In this document: one piece after another, positions 49,575 to 58,565 of the stretch
Numbering within the stretch: the first letter of the stretch is position 1
Layout: the number at the start of each line of letters is the position of its first letter
Assembly: GCA_947500415.1 (NCBI GenBank)
Contig: CANMRT010000003.1
Span: 124,001-188,000 of the forward strand
DNA from: an uncultured Roseicyclus sp.
Lineage (GTDB): Bacteria; Pseudomonadota; Alphaproteobacteria; Rhodobacterales; Rhodobacteraceae
DNA length: 64,000 bases
Reading direction: 5' to 3'
Notes under the pieces: generated by a model
The model's input: only the letters and a program-made list of their open reading frames with translations
Database searches by the model: none
Told to the model about the DNA's origin: nothing
Translations under genes and position numbers: made by a program

Positions 49575-50465
49575 GTGGTCGCGTCTGCATTTCTTGAGGG
49601 CTTTGACGTCCAAAGGATTCAATTAACTGACCTCACCATTAACTGTGCCAGTGAAGGGTCCGGGCCATCGGTTTTGCTCCTGCACGGCCATCCGCAAACC
49701 CATGTGGTTTGGCGTAAGGTTGCCCCGCGTCTTTTAGCAGCAGGCTACAGGGTGATTGCGCCTGATCTCAGGGGCTATGGCGACAGCGACAAGCCTGACA
49801 GTGACCCTTCTCACCTGCCCTATTCCAAGCGAGTGATGGCGGCCGACCAAATCGCGTTGATGGAACACCTTGGTTGTGAAACGTTTTCGGTTGTCGGCCA
49901 CGACCGCGGTGGCCGCGTGGCGCATCGCCTTGCTCTCGATTTCCCGGATGCGGTCGAACGTCTGGTCGTCCTCGACATCGCCCCCACCGCGACGATGTAT
50001 GCTGAAACCAACAAGGAATTTGCGACGCGCTATTTCTGGTGGTTTTTCCTGATCCAGCCAGATGGGTTGCCAGAGAAAATGATCGCCTCGGACCCGGAGT
50101 ATTTCCTGCGCCGACACATTTCAGGCCAGGTGAAAATCGATGGGTCTGTCGAAGAGGAGGTGATTGCCGAATACCTCCGCACCTACAAGAATCCGGCAAC
50201 ACTCCACGCGATCTGCGAAGATTACCGCGCGGCGGCGAGCATTGATTTGGAGCACGACCGTGAAGATCAGGACAATCGCATCGATGCGCCGCTGTTGGCC
50301 ATCTGGGGAGAGCAAGGCGTTGTCGGCGAGCTATACGACGTGAAGGCAACGTGGCAGGCGAAGGCGAACAACGTCTCTGGCGTCGCCCTCCCATGTGGCC
50401 ATGCAATCCCCGAGGAAGCGCCCGAGCAACTGACCGCCCACGTTTTGGAATTTCTGGCGGGCTGA
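49575..50465 (+). CDS. Fluoroacetate-dehalogenase-like hydrolase
   Basis: A 296-residue alpha/beta hydrolase close to haloacetate/fluoroacetate dehalogenases: nucleophile Asp110 with carboxylate-binding Arg111 and Arg114 in GHDRGGR, Asp134, and His276 (LPCGHAIPEE). In the characterised Rhodopseudomonas enzyme, as I recall it, the halide pocket is His155, Trp156 and Tyr219; here the matching segment is RYFWWFFLI, giving Trp155-Trp156, and Tyr217 is present. The pocket His is therefore replaced. Start is GTG 49575 immediately after the dmlA stop; a TTG further in is possible. No ribosome site is clear. Confidence 0.8.
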   Translation: MVASAFLEGFDVQRIQLTDLTINCASEGSGPSVLLLHGHPQTHVVWRKVAPRLLAAGYRVIAPDLRGYGDSDKPDSDPSHLPYSKRVMAADQIALMEHLGCETFSVVGHDRGGRVAHRLALDFPDAVERLVVLDIAPTATMYAETNKEFATRYFWWFFLIQPDGLPEKMIASDPEYFLRRHISGQVKIDGSVEEEVIAEYLRTYKNPATLHAICEDYRAAASIDLEHDREDQDNRIDAPLLAIWGEQGVVGELYDVKATWQAKANNVSGVALPCGHAIPEEAPEQLTAHVLEFLAG

Positions 50466-50562
50466 GCGAAAGGCACCAATTCTTCAACGACGCCGGTCTT
50501 CCGCTCAAAGCTGTGCCAGACCAACTCGGCGAGAAACCTACCACGGATTAGGAGCAAAATAC

Positions 50563-50582
50563 ATTTCTATAATCATAGAAAT
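50563..50582. repeat. AT-rich inverted repeat
   Basis: ATTTCTAT-AATC-ATAGAAAT is a perfect 8-bp inverted repeat in the 250-base space between the dehalogenase and thioesterase genes, which is locally AT-rich. It may be an operator or a weak hairpin. No gene is supported in the space. Confidence 0.45.
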
Positions 50583-50715
50583 ATCAAGGACCTAACCCAT
50601 TGATTTCATTTACACAGCACACGAAAGTCCACCTGTATCACGCGTGATCAACCTTGCGCCCGGCCCGCACCCATGGCCTCCTGCCCTCAACTGTACGAAC
50701 AGAAGGCCGCACCCC

Positions 50716-51204
50716 ATGCCCCAGCATCACTACGCCACTTCCATCGAGGGCCTGCCCACCCGCGAGCAGATGCTGTCCATGTCCGGCCTCGACTTCATGC
50801 AGGGCATCCTGAACGGCACCCTAGCCGCCCCGCCCATCAGCCAAACGCTCGGCTACCGCGTCGACCACGTCGAAGACGGCCGCGTCATTTTTCGCGGCAC
50901 GCCCGAGTTCCTCACAATGAACCCCATCGGCACGGTCCACGGCGGCTGGTACGGCACGCTTCTGGATAGCTGCATGGCCTGCGCCGTCATGACCAAGGTC
51001 CCCAGAGGCTCCGCGTACACAACGCTCGAGTATAAGGTGAACATTACCCGCTCGATCCCCATTGGCGCCGAGATCGTGGCCGAAGGCATCGTCAGCCACG
51101 CAGGCCGCACCACTGGTGTCGCCGAAGGCACGATCCGTGATCCCGAAACCGGCAAGCTTTACGCCACAGGTTCCACCACCTGTTTGATCATGGAGATGAC
51201 TTGA
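50716..51204 (+). CDS. PaaI-family hotdog thioesterase
   Basis: A 162-residue hotdog-fold protein: EFLTMNPIGTVHGGWYGTLLD contains the hotdog helix and the PaaI-type NxxGxxHGG catalytic stretch, then 'LEYKVNITRSIPIGAEIVAEG' and 'TGSTTCLIMEM'. Hydrolyses an acyl-CoA of unknown identity. The frame is open from 50644, but MPQHHYATS at 50716 gives a family-like N-terminus. Confidence 0.85.
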   Translation: MPQHHYATSIEGLPTREQMLSMSGLDFMQGILNGTLAAPPISQTLGYRVDHVEDGRVIFRGTPEFLTMNPIGTVHGGWYGTLLDSCMACAVMTKVPRGSAYTTLEYKVNITRSIPIGAEIVAEGIVSHAGRTTGVAEGTIRDPETGKLYATGSTTCLIMEMT

Positions 51205-51240
51205 CCCCATCAGCATCCTTGAATTGACTTGGGACGACCC

Positions 51241-51264
51241 CCGGTGCAAACCGGCCCCTTCTTT
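51241..51264 (+). terminator. Hairpin before argD
   Basis: CCGGT-GCAA-ACCGG (51241-51254) followed by CCCCTTCTTTTC. Short stem and broken T-tract; possibly a weak terminator after the thioesterase gene or a leader structure of argD. Confidence 0.3.
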
Positions 51265-51288
51265 TCAACCCTTACGGAGACCGATCTA

Positions 51289-52479
51289 ATGATCTCGCCG
51301 GTCCTGCCAAGCTACTCCCGTGCAAACCTTTCCTTCGTCAAAGGCGAAGGCTCCTGGCTTGTTGAGGCGGATGGCCGACGTTTTCTGGATTTTGCCAGCG
51401 GCATTGCCGTGATGGCGTTGGGCCACGGCCATCCAAAGGTGGTCGAGACGCTCAAGGCCCAGGCCGATCAGCTCTGGCACACCTCCAATCTCTACACTGT
51501 CCCGCAACAGCAGGCGCTAGCGGAACGGCTGGTGGAGCACACCTTCGCCGACACGGTGTTCTTCTGTAATTCCGGTACTGAGAGCGCGGAGCTCGCGTTC
51601 AAAATGGCCCGCAAATACTGGGATGCGAAGGGTGATCCGGAGCGGACCACGATCCTTGCGGTCGAGGGAGCCTTCCACGGCCGTTCCATCGCTGCGATCT
51701 CTGCCGCCGGTCAGGAAAAGCTTGTGAAAGGCTTCGGCCCGCTCGCCCCGGGTTTCCGCCAAGTCCCCTTCGGTGACCACGACGCCCTTCGGGACGCTGC
51801 CGCCGCTTCTGACGTCGGCGCCATCATCGTGGAGCCGGTGCAGGGCGAAAGCGGCATCAAACCCATCCCCGACCAATGCCTCAAAGGGCTGCGGGACCTT
51901 TGCGATGAGTACGGACTCCTCCTCATCCTCGACGAAATCCAATGCGGCATGGGTCGGACCGGCAAACTCTTCGCCCACGAGTGGGCCGGTATCTCGCCCG
52001 ACATCATGATGGTCGCCAAGGGCATCGGCGGCGGCTTTCCCCTCGGCGCGTTGCTCGCCACCGAGGATGCGGCCCAAGGCATGACACCGGGCACCCACGG
52101 CTCCACCTATGGCGGCAATCCTCTCGGCTGCGCCGTGGGCGCAACGGTCATGGATGAGATCACCTCAGATGGCTTTCTCTACAGCGTGAACCGCAAAGCC
52201 GGATTTCTGCGCCAAAAACTTGAAGGCCTCGTCGCCGCCCATCCGGACATCTTCGAGGAAGTGCGCGGATCGGGCCTGATGCTTGGACTGAAGTGTAAAG
52301 CCACCAACCTTGATGTGGTCAATGCAGGCTACGACAACGACCTACTGACCGTACCCGCGGGTGACAATGTGGTCCGCGTCCTGCCCGCGCTGACGATCAC
52401 TGAAGACGAGATCAGCGAAGGCATTACCCGCCTCCACGCCGCCGCCACTGCATTGGAGGGGCGCGCCGCCGCCGAATAG
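51289..52479 (+). CDS. argD: Acetylornithine aminotransferase
   Basis: PLP enzyme of arginine synthesis (also able to serve lysine synthesis), 396 residues. '[22 protein letters not shown]', '[22 protein letters not shown]', '[16 protein letters not shown]', '[20 protein letters not shown]', and the PLP lysine in [15 protein letters not shown] are present. ATG 51289 behind ACGGAG is the start. Forms argDF with the next gene, typical of Rhodobacteraceae. Confidence 0.95.
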   Translation: MISPVLPSYSRANLSFVKGEGSWLVEADGRRFLDFASGIAVMALGHGHPKVVETLKAQADQLWHTSNLYTVPQQQALAERLVEHTFADTVFFCNSGTESAELAFKMARKYWDAKGDPERTTILAVEGAFHGRSIAAISAAGQEKLVKGFGPLAPGFRQVPFGDHDALRDAAAASDVGAIIVEPVQGESGIKPIPDQCLKGLRDLCDEYGLLLILDEIQCGMGRTGKLFAHEWAGISPDIMMVAKGIGGGFPLGALLATEDAAQGMTPGTHGSTYGGNPLGCAVGATVMDEITSDGFLYSVNRKAGFLRQKLEGLVAAHPDIFEEVRGSGLMLGLKCKATNLDVVNAGYDNDLLTVPAGDNVVRVLPALTITEDEISEGITRLHAAATALEGRAAAE

Positions 52480-52515
52480 CGCCGCCCCTCTTTGTTCCTG
52501 AAATATGCCGGGGGT

Positions 52516-52533
52516 CCGGGGGCTGGCCCCCGG
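52516..52533. repeat. GC-rich palindrome between argD and argF
   Basis: CCGGGGGC-TG-GCCCCCGG is a perfect 8-bp inverted repeat with a 2-base centre, preceded by CTGAAATATGCCGGGGGT. I recall similar 'CCGGGGGTCCGGGG' palindromes in intergenic spaces of roseobacters. It lies 30 bases before the argF start and could attenuate read-through. Confidence 0.5.
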
Positions 52534-52562
52534 TGCGCCCCGCCAGCAAAAAGCGTCATCGT

Positions 52563-53489
52563 ATGACCCATTTCCTCGACATCAACAAAACCGACCCGGG
52601 CGATCTGCGCCACATGGTCGACCATGCCATCGAGATGAAGACGGCCCGCGCCGGCTTGCCAAAGGGCACGCCTGATGCCGAACAACCGCTGGCCGGCCAT
52701 ATGGTTGCGCTGATTTTTGAAAAACCCTCCACCCGCACTCGCGTCTCCTTCGACCTTGGCGTGCGGCAGATGGGCGGACAAACCATGGTGCTCTCCGGGT
52801 CTGAGATGCAGCTTGGTCATGGCGAAACCATCGCCGACACCGCCCGTGTGCTCAGCCGCTACGTGGATCTGGTCATGATCCGCACGTTTGAAGAAGAAGT
52901 GCTGCTGGAGATGGCCGAACATGCCTCCGTTCCCGTAATCAACGGGCTGACGAACCGGACCCATCCCTGCCAGATTATGGCCGACGTCATGACCTTCGAA
53001 GAACACCGCGGCCCGATCAAAGGCAAAAAGGTTGTCTGGTGCGGCGACGGCAACAACGTCTTTGCCTCCTTCGCCCACGCGGCAGGGCAATTCGGCTTCG
53101 ACCTGACCTTTGCTGGCCCTGAGACGCTTGATCCCGAACGCCTATTCTTGGACGAGGCTCGCGCTAAAGGCGTAACGGTCGAGATTGAGCGGGACGCGGA
53201 CAAAGCCGTCGCGAATGCCGATCTGGTTGTTACGGACACATGGGTATCGATGCACGACAGCCAAACGGCGCGCGAGCGCCGCCACAACCAGCTGCGCCCC
53301 TATCAGGTGAACGAGGCGTTGATGGCCAAGGCCAGCCCCGACGCGCTTTTCATGCATTGTCTGCCCGCACACAGGAACGAAGAGGCCACCGATGCGGTCA
53401 TGGACGGCCCCCATTCGGTTATCTTCGATGAGGCCGAGAACCGGCTGCACGCGCAAAAGGCCATCATGCGGCATTGTCTTGGGGTATAG
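52563..53489 (+). CDS. argF: Ornithine carbamoyltransferase
   Basis: Joins carbamoyl phosphate and ornithine to citrulline. 308 residues with [14 protein letters not shown] (carbamoyl-phosphate loop), '[14 protein letters not shown]', '[18 protein letters not shown]', '[10 protein letters not shown]' and '[12 protein letters not shown]'. ATG 52563 (MTHFLDIN) gives the family N-terminus. Its 3' end overlaps a possible longer form of the following hydrolase. Confidence 0.96.
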   Translation: MTHFLDINKTDPGDLRHMVDHAIEMKTARAGLPKGTPDAEQPLAGHMVALIFEKPSTRTRVSFDLGVRQMGGQTMVLSGSEMQLGHGETIADTARVLSRYVDLVMIRTFEEEVLLEMAEHASVPVINGLTNRTHPCQIMADVMTFEEHRGPIKGKKVVWCGDGNNVFASFAHAAGQFGFDLTFAGPETLDPERLFLDEARAKGVTVEIERDADKAVANADLVVTDTWVSMHDSQTARERRHNQLRPYQVNEALMAKASPDALFMHCLPAHRNEEATDAVMDGPHSVIFDEAENRLHAQKAIMRHCLGV

Positions 53490-53568
53490 CCGAGCGATCC
53501 TCGGAGTTGCGCTATCTTGCGCGCAATCCTTCCTCGCAACTGCGCCAATCGAGGCGCAGGAGGTTGAA

Positions 53569-54438
53569 ATGAACATCGTTGGCCCTGCGGGCCAGATCGC
53601 GGCAACCTTGGCCGCAGGTGGTTTTGTGCAGGACGCGGCCCTGATCCTTCCGGGCTCGGGTCCGACCGATCGCAATGGCAATAATACAGCCGGTCTGAAT
53701 ACCGACGCATACCGCTTGCTGGCTGAAGCCCTCTGGCCAGAGGGCGTGGCGACCCTTCGTTACGACAAGCGCGGATTAGGTGGCAGCGCGGGGGACGCCA
53801 ATGATGTGAGCTTAGCGGACTACCGGGATGACATCGCGGCCTTAACCCAAACGCTCCAGGACGAAACCGGGGTCGAATGCGTCTGGCTGATCGGCCATTC
53901 CGAAGGCGGCATCCTCGCGCTGGCCGCTGCCGATTTGCCGGACATTTGCGGCCTGATTCTGATCGCGACGCCGGGCCGTCCATTGGGCCCCATCATTCTT
54001 GAACAACTGGCCCGCCAGCCGGGCACCGCCTTCTATTTACCTGCAGTCGAGCTCGCCCTTACACAGCTTGCCGTAGGAGAGGCTCCCGATATCAGCGCCC
54101 TGCCGCCCGGCCTTGCCGCTCTCTTTCACCCAGCCACGCAAGACTACCTGCGCGAACTCGCGCAAACAGATCCAGCCGCCCTTCTGGCGGAAACGAACCT
54201 GCCAGTAGGTATCCTATGCGGCACCGAGGACATTCAGGTTGCCGAGGCCGACGCAGACGCCCTGGGCGCTGCTCGCGACGGGCTTATCGTGCGGCGGATT
54301 GAGGGGATGACCCATACCCTGAAGCAAGCTGAACCCGGAAATCTCGCAGCGAACCTTACGACCTACTCCGATCCCACGCTGTCACTTCACCCCGGCCTGA
54401 TCCCCGCGATCATGGATATCATAGGCCAGCATCGGTGA
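53569..54438 (+). CDS. Alpha/beta hydrolase (possibly exported)
   Basis: An alpha/beta hydrolase with 'ALILPGSGPTDRNGNNTAGL', nucleophile elbow IGHSEGG, 'GILCGTEDIQVAEAD' (acid) and GMTHTLKQ (His). Two starts are credible. ATG 53569 has a perfect AGGAGG six bases upstream and gives 289 residues without signal peptide. TTG 53479, inside argF, gives 319 residues opening [14 protein letters not shown] with a plausible signal peptide ending near PIEA|QEVE. The ribosome site decided for 53569. Substrate unknown. It overlaps the next gene by four bases (GTGA). Confidence 0.8.
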   Translation: MNIVGPAGQIAATLAAGGFVQDAALILPGSGPTDRNGNNTAGLNTDAYRLLAEALWPEGVATLRYDKRGLGGSAGDANDVSLADYRDDIAALTQTLQDETGVECVWLIGHSEGGILALAAADLPDICGLILIATPGRPLGPIILEQLARQPGTAFYLPAVELALTQLAVGEAPDISALPPGLAALFHPATQDYLRELAQTDPAALLAETNLPVGILCGTEDIQVAEADADALGAARDGLIVRRIEGMTHTLKQAEPGNLAANLTTYSDPTLSLHPGLIPAIMDIIGQHR

Positions 54439-55325
54439 TTGAGGCTTCCAACCGCCTCGCCATCCTATTCATGTTGGCGGCCACCGCCTTCATCGCGGCG
54501 ACGACATTGCTTGCAAAAGCCCTAGGAACGGACGCCTTGGGTCCGCCCCTGCATCCGTTGCAAATCACCTTTGGGCGGTTCCTCTTCGCATGGATCGCTA
54601 TCGCGAGTTTCGTAGCTGCGACGCGCCCCAAGCTGATCCGCCCCCATATCGGCCTGCACATCGGGCGAACCCTCTGCGGTGTGGTCGGTGTAACTCTGAT
54701 GTTTGCTGCCGCCGCTGCAATCCCACTCGCCGATGCCACAGCCATCAGCTTCCTCAACCCCGTGTTCGGCATGATCCTCGCTATTCCCTTGCTGGGGGAG
54801 AAGGTCGGCAAATGGCGCTGGTTGGCCGCCGCCATCGCCTTCACCGGCGCGGTGGTCCTGATCCGTCCCGGCGCAGGCGCTATGCAGTTCGGCGCACTTC
54901 TGGCCCTCGGCGCGGCGATGGCTTTAGGGCTGGAGCTGACCTTCATCAAACGCCTCTCCGGGCGCGAGCGCCCCGTTCAAATCCTGCTCCTCAACAACAC
55001 ACTTGGGCTTCTAGTTGCCAGCCTCGCCGTGATCGCTGTTTGGCAGACACCGACGCCCGCACAATGGGCCGGTCTTGCCGCGCTGGGGTTCGCCATGGCC
55101 GCAGCGCAGGCCTGTTTCGTCAATTCCATGGCGCGTGCGGACGCGAGCTTCGTCACGCCCTTTTCATATCTCACGCTTGTGTTCGCAGCGTTCTACGACT
55201 TGGCGATTTTTGGCGTCGTTCCCACAGGACTATCCCTGTTCGGCGCCGGGATCATCATCGCGGGCGCGGCCCTTCTGGCCTGGCGCGAAAGCGTCAATCG
55301 GGCGGCCCCGTCAAAAGCTGGCTAA
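54435..55325 (+). CDS. DMT-superfamily (EamA) transporter
   Basis: A 296-residue inner-membrane protein with ten hydrophobic helices in two EamA repeats (e.g. ILFMLAATAFIAATTLLAKA; AISFLNPVFGMILAIPLLGE; ALLALGAAMALGLELTFIK; AGLAALGFAMAAAQACFVNS; LFGAGIIIAGAALLAWRES). Drug/metabolite exporter of unknown substrate. Starts at GTG overlapping the previous stop. Its last 32 bases overlap the 3' end of the convergent serine hydrolase. Confidence 0.88.
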   Translation: MIEASNRLAILFMLAATAFIAATTLLAKALGTDALGPPLHPLQITFGRFLFAWIAIASFVAATRPKLIRPHIGLHIGRTLCGVVGVTLMFAAAAAIPLADATAISFLNPVFGMILAIPLLGEKVGKWRWLAAAIAFTGAVVLIRPGAGAMQFGALLALGAAMALGLELTFIKRLSGRERPVQILLLNNTLGLLVASLAVIAVWQTPTPAQWAGLAALGFAMAAAQACFVNSMARADASFVTPFSYLTLVFAAFYDLAIFGVVPTGLSLFGAGIIIAGAALLAWRESVNRAAPSKAG

Positions 55326-56355
55326 GCGCCTGATCTACGATTTCCCGAACGTTTTCCAAATCACCGGTGTTGACCGCAACGAACGCAGCCTCGCCAGCTG
55401 AATGATCCACCACCGCCACCGCGTACCAAAGCGTGTTGGAGCCGGAATGCTGAAGCGCACCATCAGCATTCACGCCCCACCCCATCGCATAGGTCTCAGG
55501 CCCGACAGGTTGGTGCAACCGTAGCCAGCTCTCCAAAGACAGAAAACCGTCATCCCGTTCCAGATGCGCCCGCAGATACCTCAACATGTCCTCTGCGCTC
55601 AGATGCACCCGCCCGGCAGGACCCATCGCCGGAATATTGTCCGACCCGCGCCCCTGTCCTGCTGGCTGGAGACCAACAAACAACCCAACGCTATGCCCCT
55701 GCAGAGCCTCCCCTTGCGGCGCTCCGAACCCGGCGCCCTCGATGCTCAAAGGCGCAAATACCTCCCGAACTAGAAGATCTTCCCAGCTTTCGCGTGCCAC
55801 CGCCTCCAGCATGGCACCTGCCACGACATATCCGGCATTCGAATAGCGAAAGCCCCCGGGGGCTTCGACCGGTTCACCCGACAGTATCTGGCGCACATAG
55901 TCAGACCGTGGCCCATCGCCGAGCCAAAGCGTGCGCATTCGGCCAAGATTTTCCTCCATGCCCGAGGCGTGGGTCAAAAGCTGGCTCAAGGTGATATCCA
56001 CCCATGCCTCCGCCATATCGGGAACCGCCTCACCCAGGACACCGCCTATCGTGCTGTCCCATTCGATCAACCCTTGCTCCACCAAGCGCGCGGCCAAGGT
56101 CGCCGTCATGGATTTGGTCAGGGACCCAATGTGCCACGCGTCGCCCAACTCGACCTCACCCAAGGCACCATAGACACGCTGCCCCGCAACAGCCGCCTCA
56201 TGCGTTTCCGCCGTCACATAGCCAGCCGTCGCTGCAGGCACCCGTACGTCCGCTGCCAAAGCCTCCGCGACGTCCTGCGGCAAGGTTTGTGCCATTACAC
56301 CACTCATCCCAAACGCAGCTACGACCGACGCAGCACAAACAGACCTCACACCCAT
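55294..56355 (-). CDS. Exported serine hydrolase (beta-lactamase family)
   Basis: A 353-residue periplasmic protein with signal peptide (SVVAAFGMSGVMA|QT). The SxxK motif is SLTK (Ser78, Lys81), the YxN motif is in FRYSNAGYVV, and a later HSGSNTLWYAVAV gives the HxG-like third motif. This matches class C beta-lactamase-like/esterase or DD-peptidase proteins. Antibiotic hydrolysis is not implied. Convergent overlap with the DMT gene. Confidence 0.85.
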   Translation of the reverse strand: MGVRSVCAASVVAAFGMSGVMAQTLPQDVAEALAADVRVPAATAGYVTAETHEAAVAGQRVYGALGEVELGDAWHIGSLTKSMTATLAARLVEQGLIEWDSTIGGVLGEAVPDMAEAWVDITLSQLLTHASGMEENLGRMRTLWLGDGPRSDYVRQILSGEPVEAPGGFRYSNAGYVVAGAMLEAVARESWEDLLVREVFAPLSIEGAGFGAPQGEALQGHSVGLFVGLQPAGQGRGSDNIPAMGPAGRVHLSAEDMLRYLRAHLERDDGFLSLESWLRLHQPVGPETYAMGWGVNADGALQHSGSNTLWYAVAVVDHSAGEAAFVAVNTGDLENVREIVDQALSQLLTGPPD

Positions 56356-56492
56356 TGTTGCACCTTCGCCTTGCCTCCACCGACCCGTCGCATAGTATAG
56401 GGCTTCCCTTTCTGGTCAGGCCGCCCCATATGAGCGGGCTGAACCCAATCCGCCGCGCGACACCCGCGCGCCCCAAGTATCGGAACGCATGC

Positions 56493-57074
56493 ATGTCCTG
56501 GACAGACGAACGTGTCGAATTGTTGAAGAAGATGTGGGGCGAGGGCCAGTCGGCCAGTCAGATCGCCAAGGAATTGGGCGGAGTGACGCGCAACGCCGTA
56601 ATCGGGAAGGTCCATCGATTGGGCCTGTCCAATCGTTCCGGTGGCGGTGGCACCTCTGCACCGTCCAAGCCCGCAGCCGCGAAAGAAGCAGCCGCGCCCA
56701 AGGCTGCAGCCGCGCCAAAACCCGCGCCCGAGACAAAGGCCGCCGAACCTGCGCCAACACCTGCGCCGCGCCCCAACAACGTCACCCCCCTGCGCAAGCC
56801 CATCGCGCCTGCCGGTCAGCCACTGCCACCGCAGCCCTCGGCCAATGAGATTAGCCCCGAGGCGCTCGCCAAGGTCAACGAGGTTGAGAAGCACGCCAAA
56901 CGCATCAGCCTGATGGAGTTGACCGAGCGGGTTTGCAAATGGCCCATCGGCGACCCAGCGACCGAGGATTTCTATTTCTGCGGCCTGCCCGTGCAGCAAG
57001 GCAAACCCTATTGCGATGCGCATGTCGGCGTGGCCTTTCAGCCGATGTCGTCGCGCCGCGACCGCCGGCGGTGA
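56493..57074 (+). CDS. gcrA: Cell-cycle regulator GcrA
   Basis: A 193-residue GcrA protein. GcrA binds sigma70-RNA polymerase and activates promoters carrying methylated GANTC sites in alphaproteobacteria. The N-terminal HTH reads MSWTDERVELLKKMWGEGQS, then QIAKELGGVTRNAVIGKVHR; the middle is an Ala/Pro/Lys linker (~50-125); the C-terminal sigma-binding part is RVCKWPIGDPATEDFYFCGL and GKPYCDAHVGVAF. The frame is open from 56004, but ATG 56493 is the conserved start. Coupled by GTGA to a glyoxalase-fold gene. Confidence 0.95.
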   Translation: MSWTDERVELLKKMWGEGQSASQIAKELGGVTRNAVIGKVHRLGLSNRSGGGGTSAPSKPAAAKEAAAPKAAAAPKPAPETKAAEPAPTPAPRPNNVTPLRKPIAPAGQPLPPQPSANEISPEALAKVNEVEKHAKRISLMELTERVCKWPIGDPATEDFYFCGLPVQQGKPYCDAHVGVAFQPMSSRRDRRR

Positions 57075-57427
57075 AGCCGCCAATCCCAATCTTACGCAGT
57101 TTCTCCGAAGCCGAGGCGAGGGCGTTCTACGTCGACTACCTCGGCTTCGAGATCACGTTCGAGCACCGCTTTGGTCCTGGAGCCCCGCTTTACTTTGAGG
57201 TCAAGCGCAGCGACTGCCTGCTCCACGTCTCCGAACATCACGGCGATGCAGCCCCCGGCACCGCGCTTCGGATCGAAGTGCCGGATATTGAAGCGTTTCA
57301 CGCAGACATCTCTGACCGGGGCCACAAACGGCTGGGTCCGGGGATTAACGAGACGTCGATCGGATTTCGCGAAGTCAGCGTTGTGGACCCGTTCTACAAC
57401 CGCCTGATCTTCTGCCAACGGATGTAA
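57071..57427 (+). CDS. Glyoxalase/bleomycin-resistance-fold protein
   Basis: A 118-residue VOC-fold protein: SEAEARAFYVDYLGFEITFEHR, 'CLLHVSEHHGDAAPG', 'FREVSVVDPFYNRLIFCQ' fit the glyoxalase superfamily protein (BRP-like) subgroup. The frame is open from 56933, inside gcrA; GTG 57071, overlapping the gcrA stop by GTGA, is preferred. Function unknown. Confidence 0.82.
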   Translation: MKPPIPILRSFSEAEARAFYVDYLGFEITFEHRFGPGAPLYFEVKRSDCLLHVSEHHGDAAPGTALRIEVPDIEAFHADISDRGHKRLGPGINETSIGFREVSVVDPFYNRLIFCQRM

Positions 57428-57506
57428 GGCGTCCCTCAAGTCTTTGTGATTGTGCCTCGAGTGGGCCGTGCCCCTAAACTCCCACAACGTCAGCGCGAGG
57501 GATGAA

Positions 57507-57995
57507 ATGGCACGCAAAAAGAAGAAATCACGCAAGTCCAGATCAGCAACGGCCCCGCAGGCACCGACACAGGTCGACCGCCGGGCCGCCTTACGTCTGA
57601 TGCGCGGCCTGGCCATCGGGGTTCCAGTCGTGGGTGTCGCAGGCTATTTCGGGACCGCCTATGTCGAAGCCTCAATCTGCGAATTCGACCTGACCAAAAT
57701 TGGCGACGGCCTGCCCTCGATCGTGCAGGTCCACGACCCGCAGTGTGCCCTTTGCCTCGATCTGCAACGCCAGACCCGCCGTGCGCTCAGACCCCATGAT
57801 GACGACGGCTACCACTTCCTCGTGGCGAATGTCGCGACCTTGGACGGTCGACTTTTCGCGCAAAACCATGGCGTCTCAAACGTGACATTGGTGCTGCTGA
57901 ATGGCGATGGTCAGCACGTCGGCACCGTGCGCGGTCCTATCGACGACGCGGCCCTTCGCGCGTCAATCGGCACCCATCTGGAGCAACACAGCTAA
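57507..57995 (+). CDS. Membrane-anchored thioredoxin-fold protein
   Basis: A 162-residue protein: lysine-rich N-terminus (MARKKKKSRKSRSA), one TM segment (~33-52, MRGLAIGVPVVGVAGYFGTA) and a C-terminal thioredoxin-like domain with CxxC (HDPQCALCLDLQRQ, Cys80 and Cys83), then VANVATLDGRLFAQNHGVSNVTLVLLNGDG. Probably periplasmic-facing redox or thiol protein. No close family recalled. Confidence 0.7.
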   Translation: MARKKKKSRKSRSATAPQAPTQVDRRAALRLMRGLAIGVPVVGVAGYFGTAYVEASICEFDLTKIGDGLPSIVQVHDPQCALCLDLQRQTRRALRPHDDDGYHFLVANVATLDGRLFAQNHGVSNVTLVLLNGDGQHVGTVRGPIDDAALRASIGTHLEQHS

Positions 57996-58052
57996 ACGGG
58001 ACGGCGGGCGGGGCGCCTTTGGCCCACGGGCCAAACAGCGTCGCCCGGTGTC

Positions 58053-58565
58053 CTAGCGGCAGTGCCGCGCCACTTCGCGCGTTCGCAAACCCGTCGCCAC
58101 CAGCAAGCACCGATCACGGGCCTCATAGTAATACCCACGCGCGTACCACATGACTGCCGCGTCAATATCCCCATCGCTGACGAGCCACGCCCCGCGCAGA
58201 TACCGGCCTGCGAATTCTAGGTTCGTCCGTGCATCGAGCAGATCATTGGGTTGCCCCTCAAACCCCATGCCGCGCGCTGTTTCTGGAAGAATCTGCATCA
58301 GCCCGTAGTAGGGCCCGTTGCGGGCATTGGCACGGTAATCGCTCTCCCGCTGGATCACGCGGTGCAGTAGTGCGACGGGAATGTCGTGGCGCGCGGCATA
58401 TTCATTCACCAATGCGCGCATTTCGGGCGTCTCACCGGGGTAGAGGTCCGCGACTGGTGCCGCCGCAGGAGTATCCTCGCGCCCACCACCAAATAAACCA
58501 AAGCCACCGCAGGCCGATAGCCAAAGGCAGGCTGACAGGATCAAAACGCGTCTCAACATACTCAT
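58053..58565 (-). CDS. Lytic transglycosylase lipoprotein (SLT domain)
   Basis: A 170-residue lipoprotein (lipobox LSAC, Cys19) with an SLT-type transglycosylase domain: VALLHRVIQRESDYRANARN carries catalytic Glu74, then 'GPYYGLMQILPETARGMGF' and 'NLEFAGRYLRGAW'. Cleaves peptidoglycan glycan strands with 1,6-anhydro product formation. Start overlaps the asmA-like stop (ATGA), so they are coupled. Confidence 0.88.
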   Translation of the reverse strand: MSMLRRVLILSACLWLSACGGFGLFGGGREDTPAAAPVADLYPGETPEMRALVNEYAARHDIPVALLHRVIQRESDYRANARNGPYYGLMQILPETARGMGFEGQPNDLLDARTNLEFAGRYLRGAWLVSDGDIDAAVMWYARGYYYEARDRCLLVATGLRTREVARHCR

